Positions 52,966 through 60,223 of a stretch of DNA of 64,000 bases are shown here, in pieces; the stretch's first letter is position 1; the number at the start of each line of letters is the position of its first letter. A program made the position numbers and the translations under genes. Below the pieces are notes generated by a model that searched no databases, was not told the DNA's origin, and saw nothing but the letters and a program-made list of their open reading frames with translations. This stretch comes from JBCCGI01 sp039029355 (lineage in GTDB: Bacteria > Planctomycetota > UBA1135 > GCA-002686595), in assembly GCA_039029355.1 (NCBI GenBank), contig JBCCGI010000037.1:12954-76953 (forward strand), written 5' to 3'.

Positions 52966-53022
52966 ACGACAAATTGTCGTAGCCTGACGACACAGCGTCG
53001 TTAGAGGACGACGCAACGTCGT
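52966..53022. promoter_or_regulatory. Three 15-bp dyad operators spaced 21 bp, probable BlaI sites
   Basis: The dyads are at 52966-52980 (ACGACA, AAT, TGTCGT), 52987-53001 (ACGAC, ACAGC, GTCGT) and 53008-53022 (ACGACG, CAA, CGTCGT). Starts are exactly 21 bp apart, two helical turns, so bound dimers would lie on one face. They end 23 nt before the start of the BlaI-type gene, matching the autoregulation known for BlaI/MecI. Confidence 0.75.
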
Positions 53023-53045
53023 CACGCCGCCTTCGGAGACCCGCC

Positions 53046-53444
53046 TTGAGCCACGCACCTCTCGCCAACGCCGAGCTCGCCGTCATGGAGCTGCTCTGGA
53101 TCCAGGACCGCCTGACCAGCCGCGCCATCCGCGAGCGCCTCTACCCCGAGGCCACCAAGGCCCAGCACGGCACCGTCCAGAAGCTGCTCCAGCGGCTGGA
53201 GGAGAAGGGCTACATCCACCGCGACCGGACGCTCGCGGTCCACCTCTTCTCCGCCGCGGTCAGCCGCGAGGCCTACGCCGGCGGCCAGCTCGAGTCCCTC
53301 GCCGACAAGCTGACCGGCGGCTCGCTCGCGCCGCTCCTGACGCACCTGATCGAGGAGCGACGCCTCCCCGCGGACGAGCTGCGGCGGCTGCGGGAGATCC
53401 TCGAGGACGCCGGCGACGACGACGCGGAAGGAGGGCGGCGATGA
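53046..53444 (+). CDS. BlaI/MecI/CopY-family repressor
   Basis: A 132-residue winged-helix regulator. The start is a TTG preceded by GGAG; it gives MSHAPLANAELAVMELLW, the normal N-terminus of the family. The DNA-binding region is LTSRAIRERLYPEATKAQHGTVQKLLQRLEEKGYI and the C-terminal helix LLTHLIEERRLPADEL contains the dimerisation segment. Members repress until cleaved by the partner protease. It overlaps the M56 gene by 4 nt (ATGA) and sits directly behind three dyads. No beta-lactamase or PBP gene adjoins, so the controlled stress is unknown. Confidence 0.88.
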   Translation: MSHAPLANAELAVMELLWIQDRLTSRAIRERLYPEATKAQHGTVQKLLQRLEEKGYIHRDRTLAVHLFSAAVSREAYAGGQLESLADKLTGGSLAPLLTHLIEERRLPADELRRLREILEDAGDDDAEGGRR

Positions 53445-55666
53445 TCGATCAGCTCTGGTCCGCGGGCGCGAGCAACCTCTTTCTCTCCTCGGCGCTGGCG
53501 CTCATCGCCGCCGCCACGCACCGCTGGGGCGGGCGGCCCGCGGTGGCGCACCTCCTGTGGCTGCTCGTGCTCGCGAAGCTCGTGACGCCGCCGCTGGTCG
53601 CGCTGCCGGTGCTGCCGCTCCCCGACTTCCTCGCCGCGGCGGAGGCCGTCCCGGCCCCGGCCGAAGGCGAGCTCTTGGCCGCGCCGCTCATGCTCACGGC
53701 GGACATGGCCCCGCTCGAGGAGCTCGGCCCGTCGCCGCTCGCCCTCGCCGGACGCGTGGCCGCGCTGCTCTGGCTGCTGGGCAGCGTCGCGCTGCTCGTC
53801 GTCTCCGGCGCGCGCATCGTGCGCTTCGGGCAGCTGCTGCGCGAGGCCGCGCAGCCGGCGCCGCCCGCGGCGCAGAACACCGCCGAAGCGCTTGCGCGAC
53901 GGCTGGGCCTGGCGCGCACGCCGCGCGTCGTCGTCACGCCGGCGCGGCTGTCGCCGCTGGTGTGGTGGGCCGGAGGGCGCCCGTGCGTCGTCCTTCCGGC
54001 CGAGCTGGTGCGCGCGCTCCCGAGCCGCGACCTGCGCCTGATCCTGGCGCACGAGCTGGCCCACATCCGCCGGCGCGACCATATGGTCCGCTGGCTCGAG
54101 TGGCTGGCGTGCGTCGTCTTTTGGTGGAACCCGATTTCCTGGTGGGCGCGGCGCAACCTGCGCGCCGCGGAGGAGGTGTGCTGCGACGCGCTGGTGCTCG
54201 CGAGCCTCCGCCCCGATCCCCGCGCATACGCGAGCTCGCTCCTCAACGCGGTCGAGCTCCTCGCCCCGCCGGCGCCCCGCCCGCCGGCCGTGGTCAGCGC
54301 TCTACACGACGGCGGATTCCTTGAAAGGAGACTGCGGATGATCGTTTCCGACAAGCCCTTCTTCACGGCCCCGCGCTGGATGCGCGCGCTGGCGATCGCC
54401 GGCGCGGCGGGCCTGCTGCCGCTCGGCGTCGCGGGAGCGCAGCACGAGCACGAGCACAGAGAGAAGACCAAAGAGCAGCAGACGGCGCGCATCGACGAGT
54501 ACAAGCAAGAAGCCGTCGAGAAGCTGCGCCGCGCCATGGCCGAGGTCGAGCACGCGCACGCCGCCGGCAAGCTGAGCGCCGAGGAGGCCAAGAAGCGACT
54601 GGCGAAGCTCCACGCCATGCTCGACGAGGTGCGCGTGCTCGCGAGCAAGAAGGCTCCCAGAGAGGCGAAGCTCGAGCGCGCCGCGGCCGAGCTCAAGGCC
54701 GCCGTCGCCGCGGGCAAGATGTCCGCTGATGCCGCCGAGGCGAAGCTCAGCGCGATGCGCAAGGCGCTCGCCGAGCAGCAGGCGGCGCTCGAGCTGGAGG
54801 CCGCGGTACAGCAGATCCGCGAGGCGATCGCCGCCGGCCAGCTGTCGTCCGCGGACGGCGACAAGAAGCTCGCCGAGATCAAGAGCAAGCTCGCCCACCG
54901 GGAGGCCAAGCGGGGCGAGCTCGCGCGGGTCGAGACCGAGCTCCACAAGCTCGTCGCCGCCGGGCAGATCTCAAAGGAGGACGCCGAGCGGCGTCTGAAG
55001 CAGGCGCACGAGGCCGCGGGTGCGATCGCGCGCGTGCACAAGATGAGCCTGGAGGACTACCTCGCCGGCGAAGCGCAGATCCGCGACGCGCTCGCGGCCG
55101 GCAAGGTGCAGAGCGCCGACGCCGAGGCTCGCCTGGCCGAGATGCGCAGCATGGTCGTCGCAGGCCACCAGGGCTCGCCGGTCGACGACGCGCGGATCCG
55201 GAGCATCCTCGCGGCCGTGCAGCACGGCAAGCTGTCGAATGCCGAGGGCAAGTCGCACATCGAGGAGTACCTCAAGGGCCTGGCCACCAAACCGCGGGCG
55301 GACGCCTCCAAGGAGCGCACCGCCAAGCTGCGGAGCGCGCTCGCCGACCTTGAGAAGCAGCTCGCCGAGGGCAAGACCGACGCCGCCCAGGCGAAGGCGC
55401 ACATCGCGGCGATCCAGAAGGAGCTCGCGAAACAGCAGGCCGAGGAGGCGCGCAAGCACGCCGAGCACTTCGATCGGATCCGGCTCGAGCACGAGCATCA
55501 AAAGCAGCGCGAGCACGAGCACCGCAAGCGCGTCGAGCACGAGCACCGCGAGCGCGTGGAGCGCGAGCGCCGCGAGCGTGAGGCCGGGGGCGAGCAGGCC
55601 AAGCGCAAGCGCATCGAGAGCGAGCACCGCGACGGCGAGCACGAGCAGCGCACGGGCAGGCGCTAG
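53441..55666 (+). CDS. M56-family (BlaR1-like) membrane metalloprotease with seven short helical repeats
   Basis: A 741-residue protein. Residues 1-320 form the BlaR1-type protease: several transmembrane helices and zinc motif HELAH (204-208) with the downstream AAEEVCCDALVL segment carrying the third ligand. After a final transmembrane helix (about 313-332) there is no penicillin-binding domain. Instead the outside part holds seven copies of an AAGKxSxxxAxxxL motif at 374, 423, 464, 506, 552, 594 and 642, like SHOCT modules, separated by coiled-coil helices, and a His/Glu/Arg-rich tail (EHEHQKQREHEHRKR). It overlaps the BlaI gene and presumably triggers its cleavage; the signal is unknown. 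Confidence 0.85.
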   Translation: MIDQLWSAGASNLFLSSALALIAAATHRWGGRPAVAHLLWLLVLAKLVTPPLVALPVLPLPDFLAAAEAVPAPAEGELLAAPLMLTADMAPLEELGPSPLALAGRVAALLWLLGSVALLVVSGARIVRFGQLLREAAQPAPPAAQNTAEALARRLGLARTPRVVVTPARLSPLVWWAGGRPCVVLPAELVRALPSRDLRLILAHELAHIRRRDHMVRWLEWLACVVFWWNPISWWARRNLRAAEEVCCDALVLASLRPDPRAYASSLLNAVELLAPPAPRPPAVVSALHDGGFLERRLRMIVSDKPFFTAPRWMRALAIAGAAGLLPLGVAGAQHEHEHREKTKEQQTARIDEYKQEAVEKLRRAMAEVEHAHAAGKLSAEEAKKRLAKLHAMLDEVRVLASKKAPREAKLERAAAELKAAVAAGKMSADAAEAKLSAMRKALAEQQAALELEAAVQQIREAIAAGQLSSADGDKKLAEIKSKLAHREAKRGELARVETELHKLVAAGQISKEDAERRLKQAHEAAGAIARVHKMSLEDYLAGEAQIRDALAAGKVQSADAEARLAEMRSMVVAGHQGSPVDDARIRSILAAVQHGKLSNAEGKSHIEEYLKGLATKPRADASKERTAKLRSALADLEKQLAEGKTDAAQAKAHIAAIQKELAKQQAEEARKHAEHFDRIRLEHEHQKQREHEHRKRVEHEHRERVERERREREAGGEQAKRKRIESEHRDGEHEQRTGRR

Positions 55667-56275
55667 TCGCGCCGCGCGCCGAGCGCGGGGGGCCGGCCTC
55701 CCGCGCTCGGTGGCCCGATCGCCCAGACGCACCCGCACGGCGGTCGGCGAATCGACGTCGGGCTGCCCGCCTCCCGCGGAGTCCACGTGCTCCGCGGTTG
55801 CGCGCATCGGGCGCAGCCGGCACGCCCCCCGCGCTCACACGTCGGATCGGCCGCGACCACCTCAGCAGCGCGCGACCTGCGTCCGCGGGAACCTCGCCCC
55901 CGGGGAAGAACGCGCGGGGGTAGCAGCGGTTGCAGGGCGTTAGCGGAGCGCCCCGCCGCGACGCAAGAGGAACCGCACGAGCAGGGGAATACCCCCAGCC
56001 AGGATTCCCCGTGTTGGGACGGTGTCTTCAGGACGGCTCTTCGCCTCTTTGAAGAATCCTGTAGAAACCGGTTCCCGCACGAGCACCGAGCGGCGCGTCT
56101 CCTTTGACGCACGACGGAACGTGCATGACACGCCCGAGAACGGTGACGCCGCCCCCCCTTGCCTCCCGCCCATTGGGTTTTGGACTCGGGACCCGTGACG
56201 CTCGCCGGCTCGCAAAACCACGGGTGACGCACCCGCCCTTAGGCCGGGACATGGCCAGAAGGACAAAAGCAACGA
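55667..56275. other. 609-nt intergenic region with small repeats, no gene seen
   Basis: After the terminator at 55679 I see no supported gene. Near the downstream gene are GGTGACGC at 56142-56149 and 56223-56230, a variant CGTGACGC at 56194-56201, and an inverted repeat GGTTTTG (56176-56182) with CAAAACC (56213-56219). They may be control sites for the tail-collar gene; evidence is only their position. Confidence 0.35.
55679..55710 (+). terminator. Terminator hairpin after the BlaI/M56 operon
   Basis: Perfect 11-bp arms (55679-55689, 55700-55710), 10-nt loop, 12 nt past the M56 stop. Confidence 0.6.
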
Positions 56276-56803
56276 ATGGAACCTTTCATCGGTGAGATCA
56301 TCATGTTCGGCGGCAACTTCGCGCCGAAAGGCTGGGCTCTCTGCGACGGCACGCTGCTGAGCATCAGCGAGAACCAGGCCCTCTTCTCGATCCTCGGCAC
56401 GACCTACGGCGGCGACGGTCGCTCGACCTTCGCGCTGCCGGATCTCCGCGGCCGGATCCCGATGCACCCGGGCAGCGGTCCGGGCCTTACGCCGCGACAG
56501 CTCGGCGAGAAGCTCGGCAGCGAGACGCACACGATGTCCGTCAACGAGATGCCGTCCCACAACCACGGCGTTACCGTGGTCGACGAGCTGGTCGACGCCC
56601 ACATCCCCGACGACATCCTGATCGGCGACTTCGGCCCCTCGAGCGCGTACAAGCAGCCCCCGTTCGACACGTCGAAGTTCAACACCGCGAACAGCGCCTT
56701 CATCCAGCACTCCGGCAGCGGCAAGAGCTTCAACATCGAGCAGCCGTCGCTCTGCGTGAACTTCATCATCGCCCTGGTGGGCACCTACCCGTCCCGCAAC
56801 TAG
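56276..56803 (+). CDS. Phage tail-collar domain protein (microcystin-dependent-protein-like)
   Basis: A 175-residue protein. It begins EPFIGEIIMFGGNFAPKGWA, then LCDGTLLSISENQALFSILG and TFALPDLRGRIPMHPGSGPG, the classic tail-collar domain, and ends NIEQPSLCVNFIIALVGTYP. The middle GETHTMSVNEMPSHNHGV-type turn (SETHTMSVNEMPSHNHG) is also typical. Homologues occur in phage tails and, as free genes in chromosomes, in proteins of unknown role. No other phage gene is near, so I do not read it as prophage. Confidence 0.85.
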   Translation: MEPFIGEIIMFGGNFAPKGWALCDGTLLSISENQALFSILGTTYGGDGRSTFALPDLRGRIPMHPGSGPGLTPRQLGEKLGSETHTMSVNEMPSHNHGVTVVDELVDAHIPDDILIGDFGPSSAYKQPPFDTSKFNTANSAFIQHSGSGKSFNIEQPSLCVNFIIALVGTYPSRN

Positions 56804-56814
56804 CGGACGAGCAA

Positions 56815-56851
56815 GGCGGAGCGCCCCGCTTGAGTCGGGGGGCGCTCCGCC
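56815..56851. terminator. Shared bidirectional terminator
   Basis: Perfect 13-bp arms (56815-56827, 56839-56851) with an 11-nt loop between the convergent tail-collar and propeller genes. A shorter version with the same GGCGGAGCG arm lies at 58211. Confidence 0.7.
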
Positions 56852-56879
56852 GATCGAGTCCTGGGCCCGCGCCGGCTCG

Positions 56880-58049
56880 CTAGAACGCGCCGATCGTGAT
56901 GTCGATCGCGTTCGTCAGGTGGATGAGCCCCGGCGTAGTGCCGTCGGCATAGCCACCCTGCGTGCAGAGCGTGATCCCGAGCAGCGACGTCTCGTCCGGG
57001 AACGGGATCGCGAAGGGCTGCTGCACGCCGCCGACCGGGGTGCTGAAGTTCGTGTCGACGATGCCGGGTCCGGTGAGGATGTTGCAGAGCACGACGCCGT
57101 TCGGGCCCGGCAGGAGCGGCAGGTCGGCCGGGCCGAAGGCCGTGATCATCACGTCGATCAGCGACGTCGTGCCGGGGCTCGCGACGATCCGCGGATCCCA
57201 CACCGAGCCGATCACCGGCCCCGAGCTCGCTCCCGGAAGCAGCTGCGCCTGGTTCGGCGCGCCGAGCGCGCTGTTGCGGACCTCCTCCTTGGCGGAGGTG
57301 AGCCGGAACGTGATCCCGCTCATGACGCGGTTCAGGTCGCCGGCCAGCGTGCTGGCGCCGGTCGTCGGATCGATCGAGAAGAGCTTGCCGCCGGGGTTGG
57401 ATCCGAACAGCTCGTCGGTCAGCGGGTCAAAGGCCAGCCCGTGGATGCCGGTGAGGGCGCCGATGGTCACGGTGCTCAGGATCTCCGCCGTCGCGGGGTT
57501 CAGGGTGTGCAGCGGCGCGCTGAACGACACCGCGCTCATGTAGAGCGTGCCGTCCGCGGCGAACGCCAGGCCGCCCTGCCGGGATTCGCCGGTCTCGCCG
57601 ATCTCGGTCATGATCCCGGTCGCCGGATCGACGGTGTAGAGCACCGCGATCTTCTCGAAGTTCACCCGGCCGAGGGCGAAGATCGTCCCGGTGCCGGGCT
57701 GGACGGCGAGGTCCGAGACCCACGGACTGTCCCCATCGATCTCGAGCTTCACCGTGCTGAGCACGTTGCCGGTCTCGGGGTCGAGCTCCAGAAGGTCGTT
57801 GCTCGGGAGGTGCGTGCTGCCCCACATCCGCCCGTCCGGCGTGACGGCGAGGCCGCTCAGGCGGGTGTAGCCGGTGTCGGCCAGCTCGGTCAGCGAGTAG
57901 TCGGCCTGATCGAGCACGTGGAGGTTGCCCTCCCCCGTGCCCGCCACGCCGCCGCCGAAGAGCGTGGAGACCTGGGCGTTCACCGAGACGGCGAGGCCCA
58001 GGGTGAAGGTCGAGGCGAGGGCGATGCGTGAGATGGCTGCGTGCTTCAT
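56880..58049 (-). CDS. Secreted NHL/propeller-like protein, copy 1
   Basis: A 389-residue protein with signal peptide MKHAAISRIALASTFTLGLAVSVNA. Residues about 40-260 hold repeated propeller phrases (YTRLSGLAVTPDGRMWGSTH, WVSDLAVQPGTGTIFALGR, QGGLAFAADGTLYMSAV, IHGLAFDPLTDELFGSNPGG). The last 120 residues are a beta-rich module (GTTSLIDVMITAFGPADLPL, VLCNILTGPGIVDTNF, QPFAIPFPDETSLLGITLCT, GLIHLTNAIDITIGAF). A close paralogue follows at 58262. Function unknown; surface location is likely. Confidence 0.78.
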   Translation of the reverse strand: MKHAAISRIALASTFTLGLAVSVNAQVSTLFGGGVAGTGEGNLHVLDQADYSLTELADTGYTRLSGLAVTPDGRMWGSTHLPSNDLLELDPETGNVLSTVKLEIDGDSPWVSDLAVQPGTGTIFALGRVNFEKIAVLYTVDPATGIMTEIGETGESRQGGLAFAADGTLYMSAVSFSAPLHTLNPATAEILSTVTIGALTGIHGLAFDPLTDELFGSNPGGKLFSIDPTTGASTLAGDLNRVMSGITFRLTSAKEEVRNSALGAPNQAQLLPGASSGPVIGSVWDPRIVASPGTTSLIDVMITAFGPADLPLLPGPNGVVLCNILTGPGIVDTNFSTPVGGVQQPFAIPFPDETSLLGITLCTQGGYADGTTPGLIHLTNAIDITIGAF

Positions 58050-58210
58050 GGCTTCGGGTTTCGTTTGAGGGCGGAGAGAGGTGCAAGGTCCCGCGTCGGG
58101 GGCTGTAGATGCAGACGCCGCTTCGCCGCCGGGCATGAAAAGGAAAACCGGGCGGGCCCCGAGAGCCGCGGCGCGGGGGCGGACCGCGGGGGCAGCCGCA
58201 AACGAAAAGA

Positions 58211-58242
58211 GGCGGAGCGCCCTCGCATCGGGACGCTCCGCC
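58211..58242 (-). terminator. Rho-independent terminator between the propeller paralogues
   Basis: Arms 58211-58219 and 58234-58242 pair over 9 bp (extended by part of the loop). On the minus strand the hairpin is followed by TCTTTTCGTTT, the clearest U-rich tail in the window. It ends the gene at 58262. Confidence 0.7.
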
Positions 58243-58261
58243 GGCGGATCCGCTCGGCTCC

Positions 58262-59437
58262 CTAGAAGGCGCCGATCGTGATGTCGAGCGCGTTCGTCAG
58301 GTGAATCAGCCCCGGCGTCGTCCCGTCGGCGTACCCGCCCTGGGTGCACAGCGTGATCCCGACCAGCGACGCCTGGTCCGGGAACGGGATCGCGAAGGGC
58401 TGCTGCACGCCGCCGACCGGCGTGCTGAAGTTCGTGTCGGCGATGCCCGGGCCCGAGAAGATGTTGCACAGCAGCACGCCGTTCGGACCGGGCAGGAACG
58501 GCAGATCCGCCGGCCCGAGAGCCGTGATCAGCACGTCGATCAGCGAGGTCGTGCCGGGGCTCGCGACAAGCACCGGATCCCACACCTCGCCGATCACGGG
58601 ACCGGAGGTCACGCCGGGCAGAAGCTGCGCCAGGTTCGGCTCACCGAGCTCGCTGTTGCGGACCTTCTCCTTGGCGCCGACCGGCCCGAAGGCAAGCGCG
58701 CTCACGTTCGGGCCGAGGTCGGAGAGCACCGTCGTGGCCCCGGTCGCGGGCTCGATCTCGAGGATCTGGCCCATCCGGGTGCAGCCGAGCAGCGCACCGC
58801 TCGTCGGGTCCACGGCAAGCCCGTCGACGGCGACCTGCGCGGCGAGCAAGACCGAGCTGAGGACCGCTCCCGTCGCGGGATCCAAGGTGTGGAGCGAAAA
58901 GGGCGACGTGGTCGGCGTCATGTAGAGCGTTCCATCGGCCGCGAAGGCCAGACCGCCCTGCGAGCCGGTACCGGTCGAGCCGATCTCGGTCAGGAACCCG
59001 CTGGCGGTGTCCACGGTGTGGAGCGTACCTCTCTCGGTGAAGTCAGACGCCCCGATGCCGAACATGGTCCCGGTCCCGGGCTGGATCGCGAGGTCGGAGA
59101 CCCACGGGTTCGTCCCCACGAACTTGAGCGGCACCGTGCCGACCACCTGGCCGGTCGCCAGATCGAGCTCCAGGAGGTTGTTGAAGGGAAAGCGAACGCT
59201 CGCCCAGACACGCCCGTCCGCGGCGAAAGCCAGCCCGGTCATCCGGCCGTAGGTGGTCTCGATGAGCTCGTTCGGGGCGAAGTCGGTCGAGTCGAGCTCC
59301 AGGAAGTCGCCCGCGCTCGAACCTCCGCCGCCGGTGCCGTAGAGCGCAAAGGCCTCGCCCTGTGCGCTGGCGGAGGCGGCTAGGCCGAGGGTCAGGAGCG
59401 AGGTCTGGGAGAGGCGGAGGAGGGCTGCGTTCTTCAT
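58262..59437 (-). CDS. Secreted NHL/propeller-like protein, copy 2
   Basis: A 391-residue paralogue of the gene at 56880 with signal peptide MKNAALLRLSQTSLLTLGLAASASA. The propeller phrases align (GRMTGLAFAADGRVWASVRF, WVSDLAIQPGTGTMFGIGA, QGGLAFAADGTLYMTP), and the C-terminal module is almost the same (TTSLIDVLITALGPADLPF to GLIHLTNALDITIGAF). DNA of the last 200 bases is about nine-tenths alike by eye, and a CAGCCCCxGxCGCGG/CTTGCAC leader element also recurs, so the duplication is recent or maintained by conversion. Confidence 0.78.
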   Translation of the reverse strand: MKNAALLRLSQTSLLTLGLAASASAQGEAFALYGTGGGGSSAGDFLELDSTDFAPNELIETTYGRMTGLAFAADGRVWASVRFPFNNLLELDLATGQVVGTVPLKFVGTNPWVSDLAIQPGTGTMFGIGASDFTERGTLHTVDTASGFLTEIGSTGTGSQGGLAFAADGTLYMTPTTSPFSLHTLDPATGAVLSSVLLAAQVAVDGLAVDPTSGALLGCTRMGQILEIEPATGATTVLSDLGPNVSALAFGPVGAKEKVRNSELGEPNLAQLLPGVTSGPVIGEVWDPVLVASPGTTSLIDVLITALGPADLPFLPGPNGVLLCNIFSGPGIADTNFSTPVGGVQQPFAIPFPDQASLVGITLCTQGGYADGTTPGLIHLTNALDITIGAF

Positions 59438-59595
59438 GGGATGCGGCTGTTTCTGAATCCGGAGGGATCGTGCAAGGCCCCGCGCCGGGGCTGTGGAGGG
59501 AGACGCGACTCGCCCCCAGCCCCTGAAGAAATAGTCGCCCCACCGCGTCGGCCAAGGGCCGGGTGGAGGGCGGCGCCCCCCCCTCGGCACGCGCT

Positions 59596-60207
59596 CTAGG
59601 CGGCGTCGAGATCGTCGAAGACCGAGCCCGGCAGCCGCTCGCGCAGCCGCTGCAGAGCCCTGCGATACCGCTGCGCGGCGGTGTTGGGCTCGAGGCCAAG
59701 CTGCTCGGCGGCGCGTGCGTTCTCGACCTGCTCGATGCCGCGCAGAATCAGGATCTCGCGGTCGCTCTCCTCGAGCGCCTCGATCGCCGCCAGGACCTGC
59801 CCGCGGGTCTCCGCATCGACCACGCGCGAGACGGGGCCGGGCGCACGGTCCGGCGTTGCGACCACCGGATCGGGCAGCCGCGTGTCCTCGCCGTGCACCG
59901 TCGCCGCCACCTGCTTGCGCAGCAGGTTGTTCACCTCGTAGAGCAGCGCGGTCGACAGGTAGCGCACGAAGACCGGCGTCGCGCGGTCGCCGGGCAGCGG
60001 CACCTCGGACAGCTTGGGCAGCACTGCCGTCCACACGTCCGCGACGACATCGTCCGGCTCGTAGAGCCCCTTCAACTGGCCCATTCGATACCGCGCCTGC
60101 GCCAGGAGCAGCGGCGTGAACCGAGCCACGACCCAATCGGTTCCGGCCACGTCGCCCGCGATGGCGCGTCGCACGTGGATCGTGGTCAGGTCGGTTCGGG
60201 ATGCCAT
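59596..60207 (-). CDS. ECF-type sigma factor paired with a Ser/Thr kinase
   Basis: A 203-residue protein: region 2 (VARFTPLLLAQARYRMGQLKG, EPDDVVADVWTAVLPKL, FVRYLSTALLYEVNNLLRKQ) and region 4 (IEALEESDREILILRGIEQVE, AAEQLGLEPNTAAQRYRRALQRL). I start at MASRTDLTTIHV; an alternative Met lies six codons upstream. It is divergent from the kinase gene at 60224 with only 16 nt between start codons, so the promoters must lie inside coding DNA or overlap. ECF/kinase neighbours are a known Planctomycetota arrangement. Confidence 0.85.
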   Translation of the reverse strand: MASRTDLTTIHVRRAIAGDVAGTDWVVARFTPLLLAQARYRMGQLKGLYEPDDVVADVWTAVLPKLSEVPLPGDRATPVFVRYLSTALLYEVNNLLRKQVAATVHGEDTRLPDPVVATPDRAPGPVSRVVDAETRGQVLAAIEALEESDREILILRGIEQVENARAAEQLGLEPNTAAQRYRRALQRLRERLPGSVFDDLDAA

Positions 60208-60223
60208 ACGATTAAGAGTAACC

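Noticed and set aside
53046..55666. Beta-lactam resistance operon suggested by the BlaI/BlaR1 likeness
   Set aside because: The M56 protein lacks a penicillin-binding sensor domain and no beta-lactamase or PBP gene adjoins.
56276..56803. Prophage remnant suggested by the tail-collar domain
   Set aside because: No other phage gene, integrase, attachment site or tRNA is near; single tail-collar genes are common in chromosomes.
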